A stretch of 64,000 nucleotides of DNA. Origin: Tangfeifania diversioriginum. Lineage in GTDB: Bacteria > Bacteroidota > Bacteroidia > Bacteroidales > Prolixibacteraceae. The notes below the pieces were generated by a model. That model saw only the letters and a program-made list of their open reading frames with translations. It was not told the origin of the DNA and did not search any database. Positions 8,701-18,171 of this stretch are shown here, in pieces (the stretch's first letter is position 1; the number at the start of each line of letters is the position of its first letter). The translations under genes were made by a program, and so were the position numbers. The stretch covers positions 62,001 through 126,000 of the forward strand of contig NZ_FQZE01000007.1 in NCBI RefSeq assembly GCF_900141875.1. The letters are read 5' to 3'.

Positions 8701-10163
8701 TCAAATTTGAGGTTGGGATCATTTACTATGGCTAAGCCATCGAACATGCGGTTGTCCAAAATGCCATCAATCTGAATGTTTTTGTAGTTGTATCCGTTAA
8801 TATTTACACTGTCCACTTTTCCGTTGAAAGCCCCTGCCACCGACTGGTCGGCACGGTCGAAATATCCGTCAACGGTACCGTCAAAAGTAATGTCTTCCAC
8901 CAGGTCGATTCCCAAAAGTTCACCAATCATAAAATCTTCGGTGGCCACTTTCCCTCTGTAAATAACCTGTCTCTCCTCATCGGGAGTAACCGACACGTCG
9001 GTGTTCACAATGCCCATGTCGCTGGAAAGTGTTCCAAATGCCACAAAATCATTTAAAAATCCGGTGAAATTTCCCTGGTAGGAGAAAATCCCGGCTTTGT
9101 AAAGCGACTCCGAAAAGCTGAGGTACCCGGTTCCCCATTTTTCAGGCAGTTTAATCCGGCTTAAATCCTGAAACGAAGTTTGCGAATTTTTCAGGTCCAC
9201 AAAAAGGTACAGGTTTTCGGGATCGGAAATATCGTTGGCGTAAAATTCAAATTCGGCCGATGTATTTTGGCCGGTACTCATTACCAGGTTCCGTCCTTTT
9301 AAATCGTCGAGGCTCCCAAAAATCCGGCCCGAAAAATCTACAACCTGGTTCATTCCTTTCAGTGCAGGAATAAGTTGGGCCACGTCGTAAAAACTGATTT
9401 TTGAGTTGGAGAAAGAAAAATCGAATTGTGCACTGGCTGGTGCATTTTCCGTTTCGGCAGAAGGAAATTCAATCGTGAATTCACTTTCAGGAATGTTTGA
9501 TCGTTCAGTATTCACGGTGAGGCCGGTCAGCTCGATTTTTTTATTAGTCGAACTGAAACTTGATTGTAACTTGTTGATTTTGAAATTTTTGCTGTCGTTA
9601 AATGTGAGCTGGTTAATTTTAAAAAACACGGAATCCTCAACCAGTGAAAAATCCGAAATGTTCAGCATGAAATCCTGAAGCCGGAACAAATTTTTTTCTT
9701 CTTCCGGAGTATAGTTCTGAATGTGAGTTTCAGGGCTGTAAAAATTAAAATTGTTGCAATAAAATTGCCACTCTGCGGGTGATTCGTTTCTGTTTTGAAG
9801 CGAATCAATAATGAAATTAAAATTAAAAATGCCCGCAGTGTCGCGCTTAATGTTTATTCTGCTTTCAATAAAAGTCAACTGCCCCAGCACAATTTTCTTT
9901 TTCCTGAATTGAAAACTGTCAATTTTTGCCGACACGTTGGGTGAAAAAATCAGGGTATCCTGTTGCTGATCTTCTACCAGCACATTTTCCAGAATTATAT
10001 TTCTGAAAAGTGAGATGTCAACCCGGCCCACGCTAATTTTTGCACCAATCCTTTCTGACAGCCGCGATGTAACTTTTTGGGTAAGAAAAGTTTGAACATT
10101 GCTGTTTTGCAACGCCATGTATGCCCCGCCCAGCATGCCAATTATGAATGCCAGTACAATCAA
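5796..10163 (-). CDS. tamB: TamB-like translocation/assembly module protein
   Basis: This 1455-residue protein has one N-terminal membrane anchor (VLAFIIGMLGGAYM), a very long beta-strand-rich AsmA/TamB-type body and a C-terminal DUF490 region (about 1050-1455). TamB-like proteins span the periplasm as a hydrophobic groove and serve outer-membrane protein assembly or lipid transport. The first start in frame is TTG at 10163. Upstream codons keep the frame open for 14 codons (KDKNIKKGWKIG, positively charged, fitting the n-region of the anchor) but hold no ATG or GTG, so the true start may be a non-canonical codon a little further upstream. It is transcribed divergently from tsaD. Confidence 0.88.
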   Translation of the reverse strand: MIVLAFIIGMLGGAYMALQNSNVQTFLTQKVTSRLSERIGAKISVGRVDISLFRNIILENVLVEDQQQDTLIFSPNVSAKIDSFQFRKKKIVLGQLTFIESRINIKRDTAGIFNFNFIIDSLQNRNESPAEWQFYCNNFNFYSPETHIQNYTPEEEKNLFRLQDFMLNISDFSLVEDSVFFKINQLTFNDSKNFKINKLQSSFSSTNKKIELTGLTVNTERSNIPESEFTIEFPSAETENAPASAQFDFSFSNSKISFYDVAQLIPALKGMNQVVDFSGRIFGSLDDLKGRNLVMSTGQNTSAEFEFYANDISDPENLYLFVDLKNSQTSFQDLSRIKLPEKWGTGYLSFSESLYKAGIFSYQGNFTGFLNDFVAFGTLSSDMGIVNTDVSVTPDEERQVIYRGKVATEDFMIGELLGIDLVEDITFDGTVDGYFDRADQSVAGAFNGKVDSVNINGYNYKNIQIDGILDNRMFDGLAIVNDPNLKFDFLGTLNFNPEVPVFDFRVEMDKALPGKLNLSTNFPDSELSFTMTANFTGDKLDNIAGSIAVENGIYKNRNGELNLEGMELQSVTGGAMKYLSFTSDFFDIEINGDYHFQNILNSFEKSMSRYIPAINYERLATAKDNNFGFQLDVNNLDNLTAVFSPGLKIETPFLLYGRLDSEQSFFEVKGSIPGFNTNNLMVRNIFISNTPENGNFSSKFRFGEVRLRNGMSMENLTINSEIENNTIDNLIAWGNPDDMSYSGEVKTRTIFTENENSKLPFIRVEGFPTHVNIADTVWQISPFTATADSSHIEINDFNFFNKNQHLSLNGIISEDKSKILTLVLEDLNLNNVGTYLNKDLPLGGIVNGSAGLKDFYGKRIIFSDINVSNFNFKDQKIGDVELTNEWDYIEPVLNSKLRITNNNRLSLFAEGFYNPENNEINYEANADSLSLVILETVIQKTFSDISGSASGKLKIHGTTDKILFDGALQGSNAQLTIDYTQVSYHFTDSVYFKGDTLLFEKITIYDKSGNRGTFDGTIVHTNFQDMIYDLSVNTPKIVAINTTMRDNNQFFGKVVGSGRITITGRGKQVRMNGNATTLNGTNVNISLENEGEIERYDFIRFTSSENDEPQEFIFPETEEENFSLNLSINATPEARAQLIYNSQIGDVIKAQGEGVLLFGMDSEGNITLSGNYTVEQGDYLFTLQNVINKRFSIEQGGTIEWSGNPYEATIDINAVYRLKASLYDLLVDSYYEDIYQSQRVPVECKILLTEDLSNPEIDFAIDFPTVESRLVEELRQYFSTPEEMNKQILSLVVLGKFYTPDYLRGTYEAQNPNLIGTTASELFSNQLSNWLSQISNNLDIGLNYRPGNQITNDEIELAMSTQMFNDRVTINGNIGNNNNPNSTNSSQLVGDFDVNVKLIPSGKIQFKAYNRSNNNLIYETAPYTQGIGFTFTEDYNSFNDLLQKMKNIFTRRKEE

Positions 10164-10232
10164 TCCTATTTTCCAGCCTTTTTTAATATTTTTGTCCTTT
10201 AATTAGTAAACGAACTTAGCTTTTTTCGGAAA

Positions 10233-10240
10233 CAAAATTA
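10233..10240 (-). promoter_or_regulatory. Candidate -7 element for tamB
   Basis: TAATTTTG on the minus strand matches TAnnTTTG, about 60-70 bp upstream of the tamB coding start, in the divergent tamB/tsaD spacer. Confidence 0.4.
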
Positions 10241-10350
10241 GGAATAGTTCCTTTATTTATTAACCACTATGGTTTGATAAATAGTATAAATGTGTTTTTT
10301 CGGAAAAGTAAGGTTTCGCTAAAAATAACGATTCATTTGAAAAATACAAT

Positions 10351-11388
10351 ATGACGGAGATTAAAAAGCGTGGAATTACCATTTTGGGGATTGAATCGTC
10401 GTGCGACGACACTTCGGCAGCTATTATTCGTGATGGGGTAATTTTGTCGAATGTGGTAGCCGGGCAGAAAGTCCACGAGGAGTATGGCGGAGTAGTTCCC
10501 GAGCTGGCTTCGCGCGCGCATCAGCAAAATATTATTCCGGTAGTTGACCTGGCATTGAAACGGGCCGGAATTTCCAAAGAGGAAGTTTCGGCAGTTGCTT
10601 TTACCCGTGGCCCCGGGTTGCTGGGATCGTTGCTGGTGGGAACTTCGTTTGCTAAAGGTTTTTCGCTGGCTGCCGGAATTCCGCTCATCGAGGTAAATCA
10701 TTTGCGGGGTCACGTGCTGGCGCTTTTCATTAAAGAGAAAGATACAAAGTTTAATCCGCCGCGGTTCCCGTTTTTGTGTCTGCTGGTTTCGGGCGGTAAT
10801 TCACAAATTATTAAAGTGCACGATTACCTGCACATGGAAGTGATTGGCCAAACCATTGACGATGCTGCCGGCGAAGCTTTCGACAAATGTGCCAAGGTGA
10901 TGGGACTGCCTTATCCGGGCGGGCCACATGTGGACAGGCTGGCAAAAGAGGGAAACCCCCACAGGTTTGAATTCTCAAAACCCCGGATTTCCGGGCTCGA
11001 TTACAGTTTCAGCGGATTGAAAACGAACTTTCTGTATTTTTTGCGCGATAACATAAAAGAGAACAACAATTTTATTGAAGAGAATAAAAATGATCTCTGC
11101 GCCTCGCTGCAACATACCATTATTGAAATTCTTTTAAATAAACTAAAACGGGCTGCCAAAGAAACAGGCATTAAGGAAATTGCACTTGCCGGCGGGGTTT
11201 CGGCTAACTCGGGGTTAAGAAGCGCACTGAAAAATGAAGCAGAAAAAAGAGGCTGGCATTTGGTTATTCCGAAATTTGAATACACCATGGACAACGCAGC
11301 GATGATTGCCATTACCGGTTACTACAAATACCTGAATAATGAATTTGCCGCGCAAAATATTGTGCCGTTTGCCCGCACACAACTCTGA
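10351..11388 (+). CDS. tsaD: tRNA N6-adenosine threonylcarbamoyltransferase
   Basis: TsaD transfers the threonylcarbamoyl group from TC-AMP to A37 of ANN-decoding tRNAs, with TsaB and TsaE. The 345-residue length is typical. Visible motifs are the N-terminal ATP/metal motif GIESSCDDTSAAI (about 10-22), the metal-ligand motif VPELASRAHQQN (near 50), SGGNSQ (near 150) and the C-terminal LAGGVSANSGLR and DNAAM. The start is an ATG preceded by a 187-bp spacer divergent from tamB, an arrangement common in Bacteroidota. sfsA follows after 6 nt, so the two are probably cotranscribed. Confidence 0.95.
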   Translation: MTEIKKRGITILGIESSCDDTSAAIIRDGVILSNVVAGQKVHEEYGGVVPELASRAHQQNIIPVVDLALKRAGISKEEVSAVAFTRGPGLLGSLLVGTSFAKGFSLAAGIPLIEVNHLRGHVLALFIKEKDTKFNPPRFPFLCLLVSGGNSQIIKVHDYLHMEVIGQTIDDAAGEAFDKCAKVMGLPYPGGPHVDRLAKEGNPHRFEFSKPRISGLDYSFSGLKTNFLYFLRDNIKENNNFIEENKNDLCASLQHTIIEILLNKLKRAAKETGIKEIALAGGVSANSGLRSALKNEAEKRGWHLVIPKFEYTMDNAAMIAITGYYKYLNNEFAAQNIVPFARTQL

Positions 11389-11394
11389 TATATT

Positions 11395-12087
11395 ATGATT
11401 TTTCAGAATAAACTGATACACGGAACTTTAATCAGACGCTACAAACGTTTTCTGGCAGATGTAAAACTCGATGATGGTTCCGAAGTTATTGCCCACTGCA
11501 CCAACTCCGGCTCCATGAAAAGTTGCCTCGAAAACGGCGCCGAAGTTTATTTGTCGCCTGTAAACGATCCCAAACGCAAAACAAAATTTACCTGGGAAAT
11601 GATAAAAATTAACGGCGACTGGGTGGGTATCAATACCGGAAATCCAAACAAGCTGGCTTTTGAAGCTGTTTCAGCAGGTGAAATACCGGGGCTTACTGGT
11701 TATACCACCGTGAAACGCGAGGTGAAATTTAACGATTCGCGATTTGATGTTTTTGCCGAAAACGACCACGAAAAATGTTTTGTGGAAGTTAAAAATGTAA
11801 CGCTAAAAGAAGGGAAATACGCCCTTTTTCCTGATGCGGTTACAGCCCGCGGGCTCAAGCATTTAAAAACACTGATTGAGGTGAAAAAGCAGGGAATGCG
11901 TGCCGTGATGCTTTACATCGTTCAGCGCAGCGATGTGGAGATTTTTGCCCCTGCCCGCGAAATCGATCCGGGTTATTCAAACATGCTGAAAAAAGCCGTT
12001 GAAGCCGGCGTTGAAGTAATTCCCATGCAGGCAAAAGTTTCGCCCGAAAAAATTGAGCTGGTTAAAAAGTTACCTTTCGAAATTTAG
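11395..12087 (+). CDS. sfsA: SfsA family protein (DNA/RNA nuclease fold)
   Basis: The 230-residue protein matches SfsA in full: an OB-fold N-terminus with the motif HCTNSGSM (about 34-41) and a nuclease-like C-terminal core with FVEVKNVTL (about 135-143) and FPDAVTARG. E. coli SfsA was named sugar fermentation stimulation protein; structural and sequence studies place it in the PD-(D/E)XK nuclease fold. The gene starts 6 nt after tsaD and meets the DUF4251 gene tail-to-tail. Confidence 0.92.
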   Translation: MIFQNKLIHGTLIRRYKRFLADVKLDDGSEVIAHCTNSGSMKSCLENGAEVYLSPVNDPKRKTKFTWEMIKINGDWVGINTGNPNKLAFEAVSAGEIPGLTGYTTVKREVKFNDSRFDVFAENDHEKCFVEVKNVTLKEGKYALFPDAVTARGLKHLKTLIEVKKQGMRAVMLYIVQRSDVEIFAPAREIDPGYSNMLKKAVEAGVEVIPMQAKVSPEKIELVKKLPFEI

Positions 12088-12107
12088 TTTCTGAACAGAA
12101 TAGGGAG

Positions 12108-12623
12108 TTATTCCTCTTCCGGTGCTTCAATTCGTCCGTAAAACGAAATGGCCTGCCGGTTGGTGCTGATCACATTCAGTGTGGCATACCCCTGTTCAGA
12201 AATTTTGAAGGTGAAACTGATGTTATCCATTCCTTTTTTTACATCGAAATCAACCACGTAACCGTTTTCGTCTTTTTCCATTTTATATTCTTCAGCCAGC
12301 TCAGTAAAATCGAATGCTGAGTTGCGGCCACCGTAATCAACATGGTACGCACGACCATAGAATGGCAGGTACGAATCAATTGTGTCGCCTTTAATTTTCA
12401 AGTCAAATGAATAATTCAGGTAAATGCTTCCGCCGCCCATGGGCATGGCATGTGTTGGCCTGAAAACAAAGTCTTTCTCTTTCAGGATGTTTTTGATTTC
12501 TTTCATTTTTTCAGTCTGGCGTTCGGCCCTGATTTCCTTCCGGCTTTTCTTTTCCTGCGTTTGCGCGTTGGTTAATGTTACTGTTGTGAAAAACACTATC
12601 AACAAAAAAAATATCGTTTTCAT
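12108..12623 (-). CDS. Exported DUF4251-family protein
   Basis: The start is placed at the ATG at 12623, giving a clean Sec signal peptide (MKTIFFLLIVFFTTVTLTNA) with cleavage before QTQEKKSR. The mature protein has a short charged helix (KSRKEIRAERQTEKMKEIKN) followed by an all-beta domain typical of DUF4251, a Bacteroidota family of unknown function (FVFRPTHAMP, then YLPFYGRAY). It is probably periplasmic or outer-membrane associated. It is convergent with sfsA and divergent from nfo. Confidence 0.82.
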   Translation of the reverse strand: MKTIFFLLIVFFTTVTLTNAQTQEKKSRKEIRAERQTEKMKEIKNILKEKDFVFRPTHAMPMGGGSIYLNYSFDLKIKGDTIDSYLPFYGRAYHVDYGGRNSAFDFTELAEEYKMEKDENGYVVDFDVKKGMDNISFTFKISEQGYATLNVISTNRQAISFYGRIEAPEEE

Positions 12624-12738
12624 GGTATTCCGGTTTTTTAATTGGTACAATAAAATTAATTTCGCTTCACTGTTCACCAGTACTGAATTTGCAAAAACTA
12701 TTCCAGTGTCATTATTACGTTTTTAAAAGCAAATTGTT

Positions 12739-13581
12739 ATGAATAAGAAATACATAGGTGCCCATGTGAGTGCTGCCGGCGGAGTGGAAAATGCACCGGT
12801 AAATGCGCATAAAATAGGAGCAACTGCTTTTGCATTGTTTACCAAAAACCAGCGGCAATGGAAAGCAAAACCGCTTACTGACGAGAATATTAAAAAGTTT
12901 AAAGAAAACTGTGAAAAATACGGTTACAAAGCGGGGCAGATTTTACCGCACGACAGCTACCTGATTAACCTGGGGCACCCCGAAAAAGAGGCACTGCAAA
13001 AATCGCGTGATGCTTTTTTGGACGAAATGCAGCGCTGCGAACAGTTGGGCATCGATCGCCTCAATTTTCATCCGGGCAGCCATCTCAATAAAATCAGCGA
13101 AAAAGAGTGCCTGGCAACCATTGCCAACTCCATCAACCTGGCATTGGAGCAAACAAAAGGAGTGACTGCCGTAATTGAAAATACCGCGGGTCAGGGCACC
13201 AATCTTGGATTTTCATTTTATCAGATAAAAGAAATTATCGACCAGGTGGAGGATAAAAACAGGGTGGGAGTGTGCATCGACACCTGCCATGCCTATTCGG
13301 CAGGTTATGACATTCTGAATAATTTTGAAGATGTTTTTCGTGAGTTTGAAGAAGTGATCGGGTTTGACTACCTGAAAGGAATGCACCTGAATGATTCAAA
13401 AAAGGAACTGGCATCGAAAGTTGACAGGCACAACAGCATGGGCGAAGGATCCCTCGGCTGGGAGCCTTTCCGAATGATTATGAAGGACAGCCGGTTTGAC
13501 GGAATCCCTTTGATATTGGAAACACCTGACGACCAGCGTTGGGCAGAAGAGATTAAAACACTGAAAAATATGCAGGAATGA
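12739..13581 (+). CDS. nfo: Deoxyribonuclease IV (apurinic/apyrimidinic endonuclease)
   Basis: Endonuclease IV cuts the backbone 5' of abasic sites in base-excision repair with a tri-zinc TIM barrel. The 280 residues cover the full fold: [10 protein letters not shown] (6-15), the metal-binding LNFHPGSH (about 110-117), [22 protein letters not shown] and LILETPDD. The ATG overlaps nothing upstream. The 3' end overlaps the aminotransferase start by 4 nt (ATGA), so translation is probably coupled. Confidence 0.96.
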   Translation: MNKKYIGAHVSAAGGVENAPVNAHKIGATAFALFTKNQRQWKAKPLTDENIKKFKENCEKYGYKAGQILPHDSYLINLGHPEKEALQKSRDAFLDEMQRCEQLGIDRLNFHPGSHLNKISEKECLATIANSINLALEQTKGVTAVIENTAGQGTNLGFSFYQIKEIIDQVEDKNRVGVCIDTCHAYSAGYDILNNFEDVFREFEEVIGFDYLKGMHLNDSKKELASKVDRHNSMGEGSLGWEPFRMIMKDSRFDGIPLILETPDDQRWAEEIKTLKNMQE

Positions 13582-14420
13582 GCAATACGGTTTATTTAAA
13601 CGGGAAATTTGTGCCGGAGGAAGAAGCCCGCATTTCACCCAACGATCGTGGTTTCCTTTTTGCCGATGGCGTTTACGAGGTGATAAAATATTACAATGGC
13701 AAACCTTTTCGTTATGCCAATCATATTGAACGGCTCGAAAGAAGTCTCCGTGAGATTCGAATTGATTTTCGTGAAACGGGCAGTTTGAAATCAGTTTTTC
13801 AAAAATTGCTGGCAGATAATGAATTGACAGAAACCCATGCAGGAATTTATCTTCAGATTACACGGGGAGCGCATCGCCGGATTCATTCTTTTCCCGACAA
13901 GTATGAACCCACCGTTTACGCTTTTGCTTTCAGTTTGCCGTCAGCGGCTCAAAATATCGAAAACGGAATTAAAGTAACCACGCACGAAGATATTCGCTGG
14001 TTGCGTTGCGATATCAAATCGGTTTCGTTGCTGCCCAATACTTTTCTTTTTAACGAAGCGGTTGAAAATGGCGGCGGGGAATGTATTTTGATCCGCAACG
14101 GAGTTGTCACCGAAGCTACACATTCGAGTGTTTTTGGCGTGAAAAACGGAACAGTTTACACACATCCGCTGTCCAATTTAATTCTGCCCGGAATTACGCG
14201 CAAAGCAGTCATTGGAATTTGCAAAAGGCTGAAAATTCAGGTGCAGGAAAAAGCTGTTTCTGAGGAGGAGTTGTTTGAATTGGATGAGCTGTTCATTACT
14301 GGAACAGGCAGCGAAATCACTCCTGTAATCCAGGTTGATGACAAACCCGTTGGAAACAAAAAGCCCGGTGGAATAACCCGGTTGATTCAGTTTGAATTTT
14401 TTAAGTTGACAAGCTTTTAA
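13578..14420 (+). CDS. Class IV PLP aminotransferase, D-amino-acid aminotransferase type
   Basis: This 280-residue fold-type IV enzyme resembles D-alanine aminotransferase more than branched-chain aminotransferase: [17 protein letters not shown] (19-35), [13 protein letters not shown], the PLP-lysine motif [11 protein letters not shown] (about 142-152) and the phosphate loop [11 protein letters not shown]-amino-acid aminotransferases interconvert D-alanine and D-glutamate for peptidoglycan. The start overlaps nfo by 4 nt. The stop overlaps the end of recG on the other strand by 3 nt. Confidence 0.85.
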   Translation: MSNTVYLNGKFVPEEEARISPNDRGFLFADGVYEVIKYYNGKPFRYANHIERLERSLREIRIDFRETGSLKSVFQKLLADNELTETHAGIYLQITRGAHRRIHSFPDKYEPTVYAFAFSLPSAAQNIENGIKVTTHEDIRWLRCDIKSVSLLPNTFLFNEAVENGGGECILIRNGVVTEATHSSVFGVKNGTVYTHPLSNLILPGITRKAVIGICKRLKIQVQEKAVSEEELFELDELFITGTGSEITPVIQVDDKPVGNKKPGGITRLIQFEFFKLTSF

Positions 14421-16516
14421 CTGATCGAGCTCCAGTCGAAGCCGGTTTTGCCGGCGCGCAGGCTTTTTAGCAGAATTCTGTTTTCAGACTGTTGCAACCC
14501 CGGATCATTATCAAGTAAATCGGTTGCTACATCGCGGGCCAGTTTCAGAATTTCGCCATCTTTTCCCAGGTTGGCAATTTTCAGGTCGAAACCAATGCCG
14601 CTTTGCTGTGTTCCTTCCAAATCACCGGGGCCACGAAGTTTCATATCCACTTCGGCAATGTCGAATCCGTCGTTGGTGCGCACCATGGTTGACAACCGTT
14701 TCCGGCTTTCATTACTTATTTTATACGACGACATTAAAATGCAGTACGACTGCTCTGCACCGCGGCCAACACGTCCGCGCAACTGGTGCAGCTGCGACAG
14801 GCCGTACCGCTCGGCGCTCTCGATGACCATTACCGAAGCGTTGGGTACATCGACACCCACCTCAATAACAGTGGTGGCCACCAAAATCCTCGATTCACCG
14901 CTTTTAAATTTTTGCATTGCATTTTCTTTCTGATCGGGTTTCATCCTGCCATGTACCATGCCCACTTTTACATCCGGAAAAGCTTCCGAAATATGCCGAA
15001 AACCTTCCTCCAGGTTTTTCAAATCCATTTTTTCCGATTCGGTAATCAACGGGTAAACCACATATATCTGCCGGCCTTTTTGCAGCTGCATCCTCAAAAA
15101 GTTGTTTACCTGTTTCCTCTTATTTTCAAAAAAGTGATGCGTTTCAATGGGTTTGCGTCCGGGCGGAAGTTCATCGATTACCGAAACATCCAGATCGCCG
15201 TACACGGTCATGGCTAGTGTGCGTGGTATTGGCGTGGCAGTCATTACCAGCACATGCGGCGGAATTAAATCGTTCTTTTTCCAGAGTTTTGCTCGCTGGG
15301 CCACGCCAAAACGGTGCTGTTCGTCAATAACAACCAGCCCCAGTTTTTTAAAATTGACTACATCTTCAATCAGGGCGTGAGTTCCGATTAAAATTTGCAG
15401 GGTGCCGTTTTCAAGTTCTTCATGAAGTTGCCGGCGTTCGCTTTTTTTTGTGGAACCGGTGAGCAGCCCTACTTTTAAGGGCATATTTTGCAGAAATCCG
15501 GAAAGCGATTGATAATGCTGTTGTGCCAGAATTTCGGTGGGTGCCATCAGGCAACTCTGAAAACCGTTATCCATGGCTAAAAGCATGGTCATTAATGCCA
15601 CCAGCGTTTTGCCGCTGCCCACATCGCCCTGCAAAAGCCGGTTCATTTGAACATTCCGTTTTACATCGCGACGAATTTCTTTTATCACCCTTTTTTGGGC
15701 ACCCGTCAGTTCAAACGGTAAAAAATCGTTGTAAAACGTGTTGAAATTGTAACCCACCTCTTCAAAACGGTACCCTTTAAATTTGTTTTCGCGTTGATGT
15801 TTTAAAGCCAAAATTTTCAGCTGAATAATAAAAAGCTCTTCAAATTTCAGCCTGAAACGGGCATTTTTGAGTTCGGTGGTAGTTTCGGGTTTGTGAATGG
15901 CAGTCAGCGCTTTCTCCAGCGAAATGAGTTTGAGTTTTTTTAGTATCGTTTGTGGAAGTGTTTCATCAATTTTGCCCGTGGCAAGTTGAAGTAGTGTGAG
16001 CTGTAGTTTGTGAATCGTTTTTGAATTGAGGTACTTGTTTTTCATTTTTTCGGTGGTAATGTAATACCCCTGAAAAAGCCCCGACGGTTTAAGCTGTTTC
16101 TCCTCTTCTGTTTCCATTTCGGGGTGCACCACATTTATCCGGCCGTTAAATTCCGACGGTTTCCCAAAAACAATGTATTCTTTGTTGAGTTTCAGGTTTT
16201 CTTTTTGCCACTTGATGGCACGGAACCACACCAGTTCCAGGCTTCCTGTTTCATCGTAAAAGCGCGCGGTGAGCCTTTGTTTGTTTCCTTCGCCTATGGT
16301 TTCCATAGTCCTGATTTTGCCCTTTATCTGAATGTAAGGCATTTGCGCGTGTATTTCCGAAATGTGATAGAATTTGGTGCGGTCGATATATTTGTAGGGG
16401 AAATAATAAAGCAGGTCGCCGAATGTTTTAATTTTCAGCTCTTTCCCCAGTAGTTCGGCACGTTTGGGCCCAACTCCGGGTAAAAATTTTATTTCCTGAT
16501 CTAAAAATCCGGGCAT
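14417..16516 (-). CDS. recG: ATP-dependent DNA helicase RecG
   Basis: RecG remodels stalled replication forks and Holliday junctions. The start is put at the ATG at 16516 (MPGFLDQEIKFLPGVGPKR), because the upstream ATG region overlaps the nhaC end and lacks homologous sequence. An N-terminal OB wedge domain (to about 260) is followed by Walker A GDVGSGKT, DEQHRFG (motif II), MTATPIPRT (motif III) and the helicase C-lobe ending in QLRGRVGRG and the TRG-type tail. At about 699 residues the length is normal. nhaC lies directly upstream on the same strand. Confidence 0.96.
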   Translation of the reverse strand: MPGFLDQEIKFLPGVGPKRAELLGKELKIKTFGDLLYYFPYKYIDRTKFYHISEIHAQMPYIQIKGKIRTMETIGEGNKQRLTARFYDETGSLELVWFRAIKWQKENLKLNKEYIVFGKPSEFNGRINVVHPEMETEEEKQLKPSGLFQGYYITTEKMKNKYLNSKTIHKLQLTLLQLATGKIDETLPQTILKKLKLISLEKALTAIHKPETTTELKNARFRLKFEELFIIQLKILALKHQRENKFKGYRFEEVGYNFNTFYNDFLPFELTGAQKRVIKEIRRDVKRNVQMNRLLQGDVGSGKTLVALMTMLLAMDNGFQSCLMAPTEILAQQHYQSLSGFLQNMPLKVGLLTGSTKKSERRQLHEELENGTLQILIGTHALIEDVVNFKKLGLVVIDEQHRFGVAQRAKLWKKNDLIPPHVLVMTATPIPRTLAMTVYGDLDVSVIDELPPGRKPIETHHFFENKRKQVNNFLRMQLQKGRQIYVVYPLITESEKMDLKNLEEGFRHISEAFPDVKVGMVHGRMKPDQKENAMQKFKSGESRILVATTVIEVGVDVPNASVMVIESAERYGLSQLHQLRGRVGRGAEQSYCILMSSYKISNESRKRLSTMVRTNDGFDIAEVDMKLRGPGDLEGTQQSGIGFDLKIANLGKDGEILKLARDVATDLLDNDPGLQQSENRILLKSLRAGKTGFDWSSIS

Positions 16517-16542
16517 GAAACAAAGATACTTAATCTCAAGAA

Positions 16543-18009
16543 TCAATCAACTTTCACGTTACCTGTTGAAGTCATTTTTTCGTCTTTTTCAATCCGCCTG
16601 ATTTTTATATTGAAATAAGCAAAAATCATGGTCATTACCGGACTAATCAGATTGAAAAAGGCGTAGGGCAAATAATCGCCGGTTGCCACACCCAAAACGC
16701 GCGATTGTGTGGCACCACAGGTATTCCAGGGGATGAGCACCGATGTCATTGTTCCGCTATCCTCCAGCGTTCGGCTCAGTACTTCGGGCTTCAGTCCTTT
16801 TTCTTCGTAGGTTTTGCGGTACATTCGCCCCGGCACCACAATGGCAATGTACTGGTCGCTTGCGGTTGTATTGAAAAACAGGCAGGTGCCCACAGTTGAG
16901 GCCACCAGGCTGCCGGTACTTTTGGCGTATTTAACAATGGGGCGTGTAATTCGTTGCAGCAAGCCGGCCGATTCCATCACTCCACCAAATACCATGGCTG
17001 AAAGAATGAGCCAAACCGTGTCGAGCATCCCCCGCATTCCCGATGTGCTGAGCAATTCGTTTACATTTTCATCGGCAGTAATCAGCGATACATCGCCAAA
17101 CATGGCCTGCATTACCGAAAGGTAGGAGGCTTTGGTGTAATTTTCGACAGCTCCTGCTACTTCTGTTATTATTTCAGGTTGAAAAATAACAGCAAAAATA
17201 CCGCCCAGCAATGTACCCGCAAGTAGCGAAGGCAATGGCGGAACTTTCAGGATTATTATGGTCAGTAAAATGGCAGGAACCAGAAAAAGTAGGGGGTTGG
17301 TGTTAAATGTTCCCTCAATGGCCGATTTTACCGTGCTGATGTTGTTCATTGAACCCGAAAAATCGGAGCTAAAGCCAATAGACAGAAAAATGATTAAGGT
17401 GATAATTAACGAAGGAACTGTTGTGAAAGTCATATACCGAATGTGGGTGAATAAATCAGTTCCGGCCATGGCAGGGGCCAGGTTGGTGGTGTCGCTCAAT
17501 GGCGACATTTTATCGCCAAAATACGAACCACTGATTATTGCGCCGGCAACTACCGCTTCATTCATCCCCAGAGCTTTTCCAATTCCCAGTAAAGCCACGC
17601 CAATTGTGGCTATGGTTGACCATGAACTCCCGGTGGCAACGCTCACTATGGCACTAACCACCACCGCTGTGAACAGGAACATTTTGGGGCTGATAATATC
17701 GAGCCCGTAATAAATCATTGCCGGAACCACTCCGCTAATCATCCAGGTGCCGGCCAGCGAGCCAATGAGAAGCAGAATTAAAATAGAGGGCATGGCCGAT
17801 CCGATGGTCGAGACAATTTTTTCCCTGATTTTATTCCATTTTAACCCCTGGCGGTGGGCAACAAGTCCGGCCAGCGCTGCAGCCAGCAACAATGCAATTT
17901 GATTGGCACCCGACAGGGTATTCTCAAAAAGAAGCACATTGAAAGTTAACAATGCTATCAGGACCAGAATTGGTAAAAGTGCTGCAAACAGGCTGGTTTC
18001 GCGTTTCAT
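16543..18009 (-). CDS. nhaC: Na+/H+ antiporter, NhaC family
   Basis: The 488-residue protein has about 11-12 hydrophobic segments and matches NhaC: VATGSSWSTIATIG (about 135-148), GSYFGDKMSPLSDTTNLAPA (about 170-189) and the C-terminal IPWNTCGA. NhaC antiporters expel Na+ in exchange for H+ at the inner membrane. The ATG at 18009 is preferred over the in-frame TTG just upstream. recG follows 26 nt downstream. The presence of a Na+ antiporter suits a marine or brackish lifestyle. Confidence 0.93.
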   Translation of the reverse strand: MKRETSLFAALLPILVLIALLTFNVLLFENTLSGANQIALLLAAALAGLVAHRQGLKWNKIREKIVSTIGSAMPSILILLLIGSLAGTWMISGVVPAMIYYGLDIISPKMFLFTAVVVSAIVSVATGSSWSTIATIGVALLGIGKALGMNEAVVAGAIISGSYFGDKMSPLSDTTNLAPAMAGTDLFTHIRYMTFTTVPSLIITLIIFLSIGFSSDFSGSMNNISTVKSAIEGTFNTNPLLFLVPAILLTIIILKVPPLPSLLAGTLLGGIFAVIFQPEIITEVAGAVENYTKASYLSVMQAMFGDVSLITADENVNELLSTSGMRGMLDTVWLILSAMVFGGVMESAGLLQRITRPIVKYAKSTGSLVASTVGTCLFFNTTASDQYIAIVVPGRMYRKTYEEKGLKPEVLSRTLEDSGTMTSVLIPWNTCGATQSRVLGVATGDYLPYAFFNLISPVMTMIFAYFNIKIRRIEKDEKMTSTGNVKVD

Positions 18010-18091
18010 CAAAAATTATCTTTAGTCGATCGGCGGAACAAACTAACACATTTCTCCTTAAAATCGGTTAAAAACATAAAATTATTTGGCT

Positions 18092-18099
18092 CAAAAATA
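18092..18099 (-). promoter_or_regulatory. Candidate -7 element for nhaC
   Basis: TATTTTTG on the minus strand fits TAnnTTTG, about 83 bp upstream of the nhaC start, in the spacer divergent from the TPR gene. Confidence 0.35.
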
Positions 18100-18171
18100 C
18101 CGGATTTAATAAAGGCCATGTTATAATTAATTGATTATATTTTCGTTTTTTTATCAGCTGATAGAAAAAAT

